From NCBI GenBank assembly GCA_026874595.1, contig CM049308.1, positions 96,892,624 to 96,956,623 on the forward strand: a DNA stretch of 64,000 nucleotides. Direction: 5' to 3'. Under the pieces are notes generated by a model. That model had not been told where the DNA came from. It did no database searches and worked only from the letters and a program-made list of their open reading frames with translations. A program made the translations under genes and the position numbers. This DNA comes from Sipunculus nudus (Eukaryota; Annelida; Sipuncula; Golfingiida; Sipunculidae). Shown here piece after piece: positions 63,931-64,000 of the stretch. The stretch's first letter is position 1; every line of letters starts with the position of its first letter.

Positions 63931-64000
63931 GCCTCCCTTTGAATAACATATCTGTCAGACTTCCCTTTGATAACATATCTGTCAGACCTTCCTCTGATAA

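Larger units (their letters stand above)
46951..64000. repeat. 27-bp satellite, about 630 copies, open at window end
   Basis: Uninterrupted tandem array from CATATCTGTCAGGCTTCC at 46951 to the last base. The monomer combines ATATCTGTCAGACCTTCC and TTTGATAAC; the common variants are T/C in CTTTGAT/CTCTGAT, GACC/GGCC/GGGC, and 28-bp units with GAATAACATA. Because 27 is three times nine, several frames stay open on both strands (nonapeptides such as SVRPSFDNI or LTDMLSKEG); this is a by-product of periodicity, with no start context, splice sites or conserved flank, and I do not call genes. Each unit holds TGATAA and CTGTCA words. Confidence 0.97.

Noticed and set aside
46801-64000. Dozens of long frames (up to 646 codons) on both strands
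   Set aside because: All are products of the 27-bp period. Frames on opposite strands and in different phases are equally open, so there is no coding evidence.

Overview
The window is eukaryotic, AT-rich, almost gene-free and dominated by repeats. Dispersed repeats that I recall from bivalve genomes (an AGCTCA/GTCCGTCCG-type repeat near 16.9 kb), a KRBA2-like integrase tail and a TatD nuclease of the TATDN2 kind suggest a lophotrochozoan, most likely a bivalve mollusc. This is an inference from memory; no marker gene proves it.

Layout. 0-8.5 kb: two minisatellites (43-bp degenerate, 39-bp with about 70 copies) and a family of roughly 115-bp dispersed repeats. 8.5-18 kb: a TIR element with the tail of a KRBA2-like integrase protein, a near-perfect 42-bp array of 16 copies, two abutting TIR elements with TTGCGA-rich ends, and an 891-bp solo LTR. 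19-21 kb: a diverged local duplication carrying a G/C-rich foldback element. 21.37-31.80 kb: a complete-length Ty3/gypsy LTR element with nearly identical LTRs, a 4-bp target duplication, PBS and PPT. Its gag-pol is broken, but downstream of integrase it has an open 498-codon frame for a zinc-finger plus TatD-type metal-dependent nuclease, in the place where retroviruses carry env. This is the most notable object in the window.

32-39 kb: a 0.9-kb MITE, a compound microsatellite, one convincing host terminal coding exon with poly(A) signal (33800-34083, product not recognised), a pogo-like TA-flanked element, a 40-bp minisatellite, a second solo LTR of the same family in opposite orientation, and a LINE 3' end. 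40-46 kb: dispersed repeats carrying four CTCF-like motifs, and an old gag fossil with a 28-bp array inside it and a 50-bp array beside it. 46.95-64 kb: an uninterrupted 27-bp satellite that runs off the window, with nested higher-order duplications.

Because 27 and 39 are multiples of three, the satellites give long open frames on both strands; none is counted as a gene. The only supported coding sequences are the host exon and the frames inside mobile elements.
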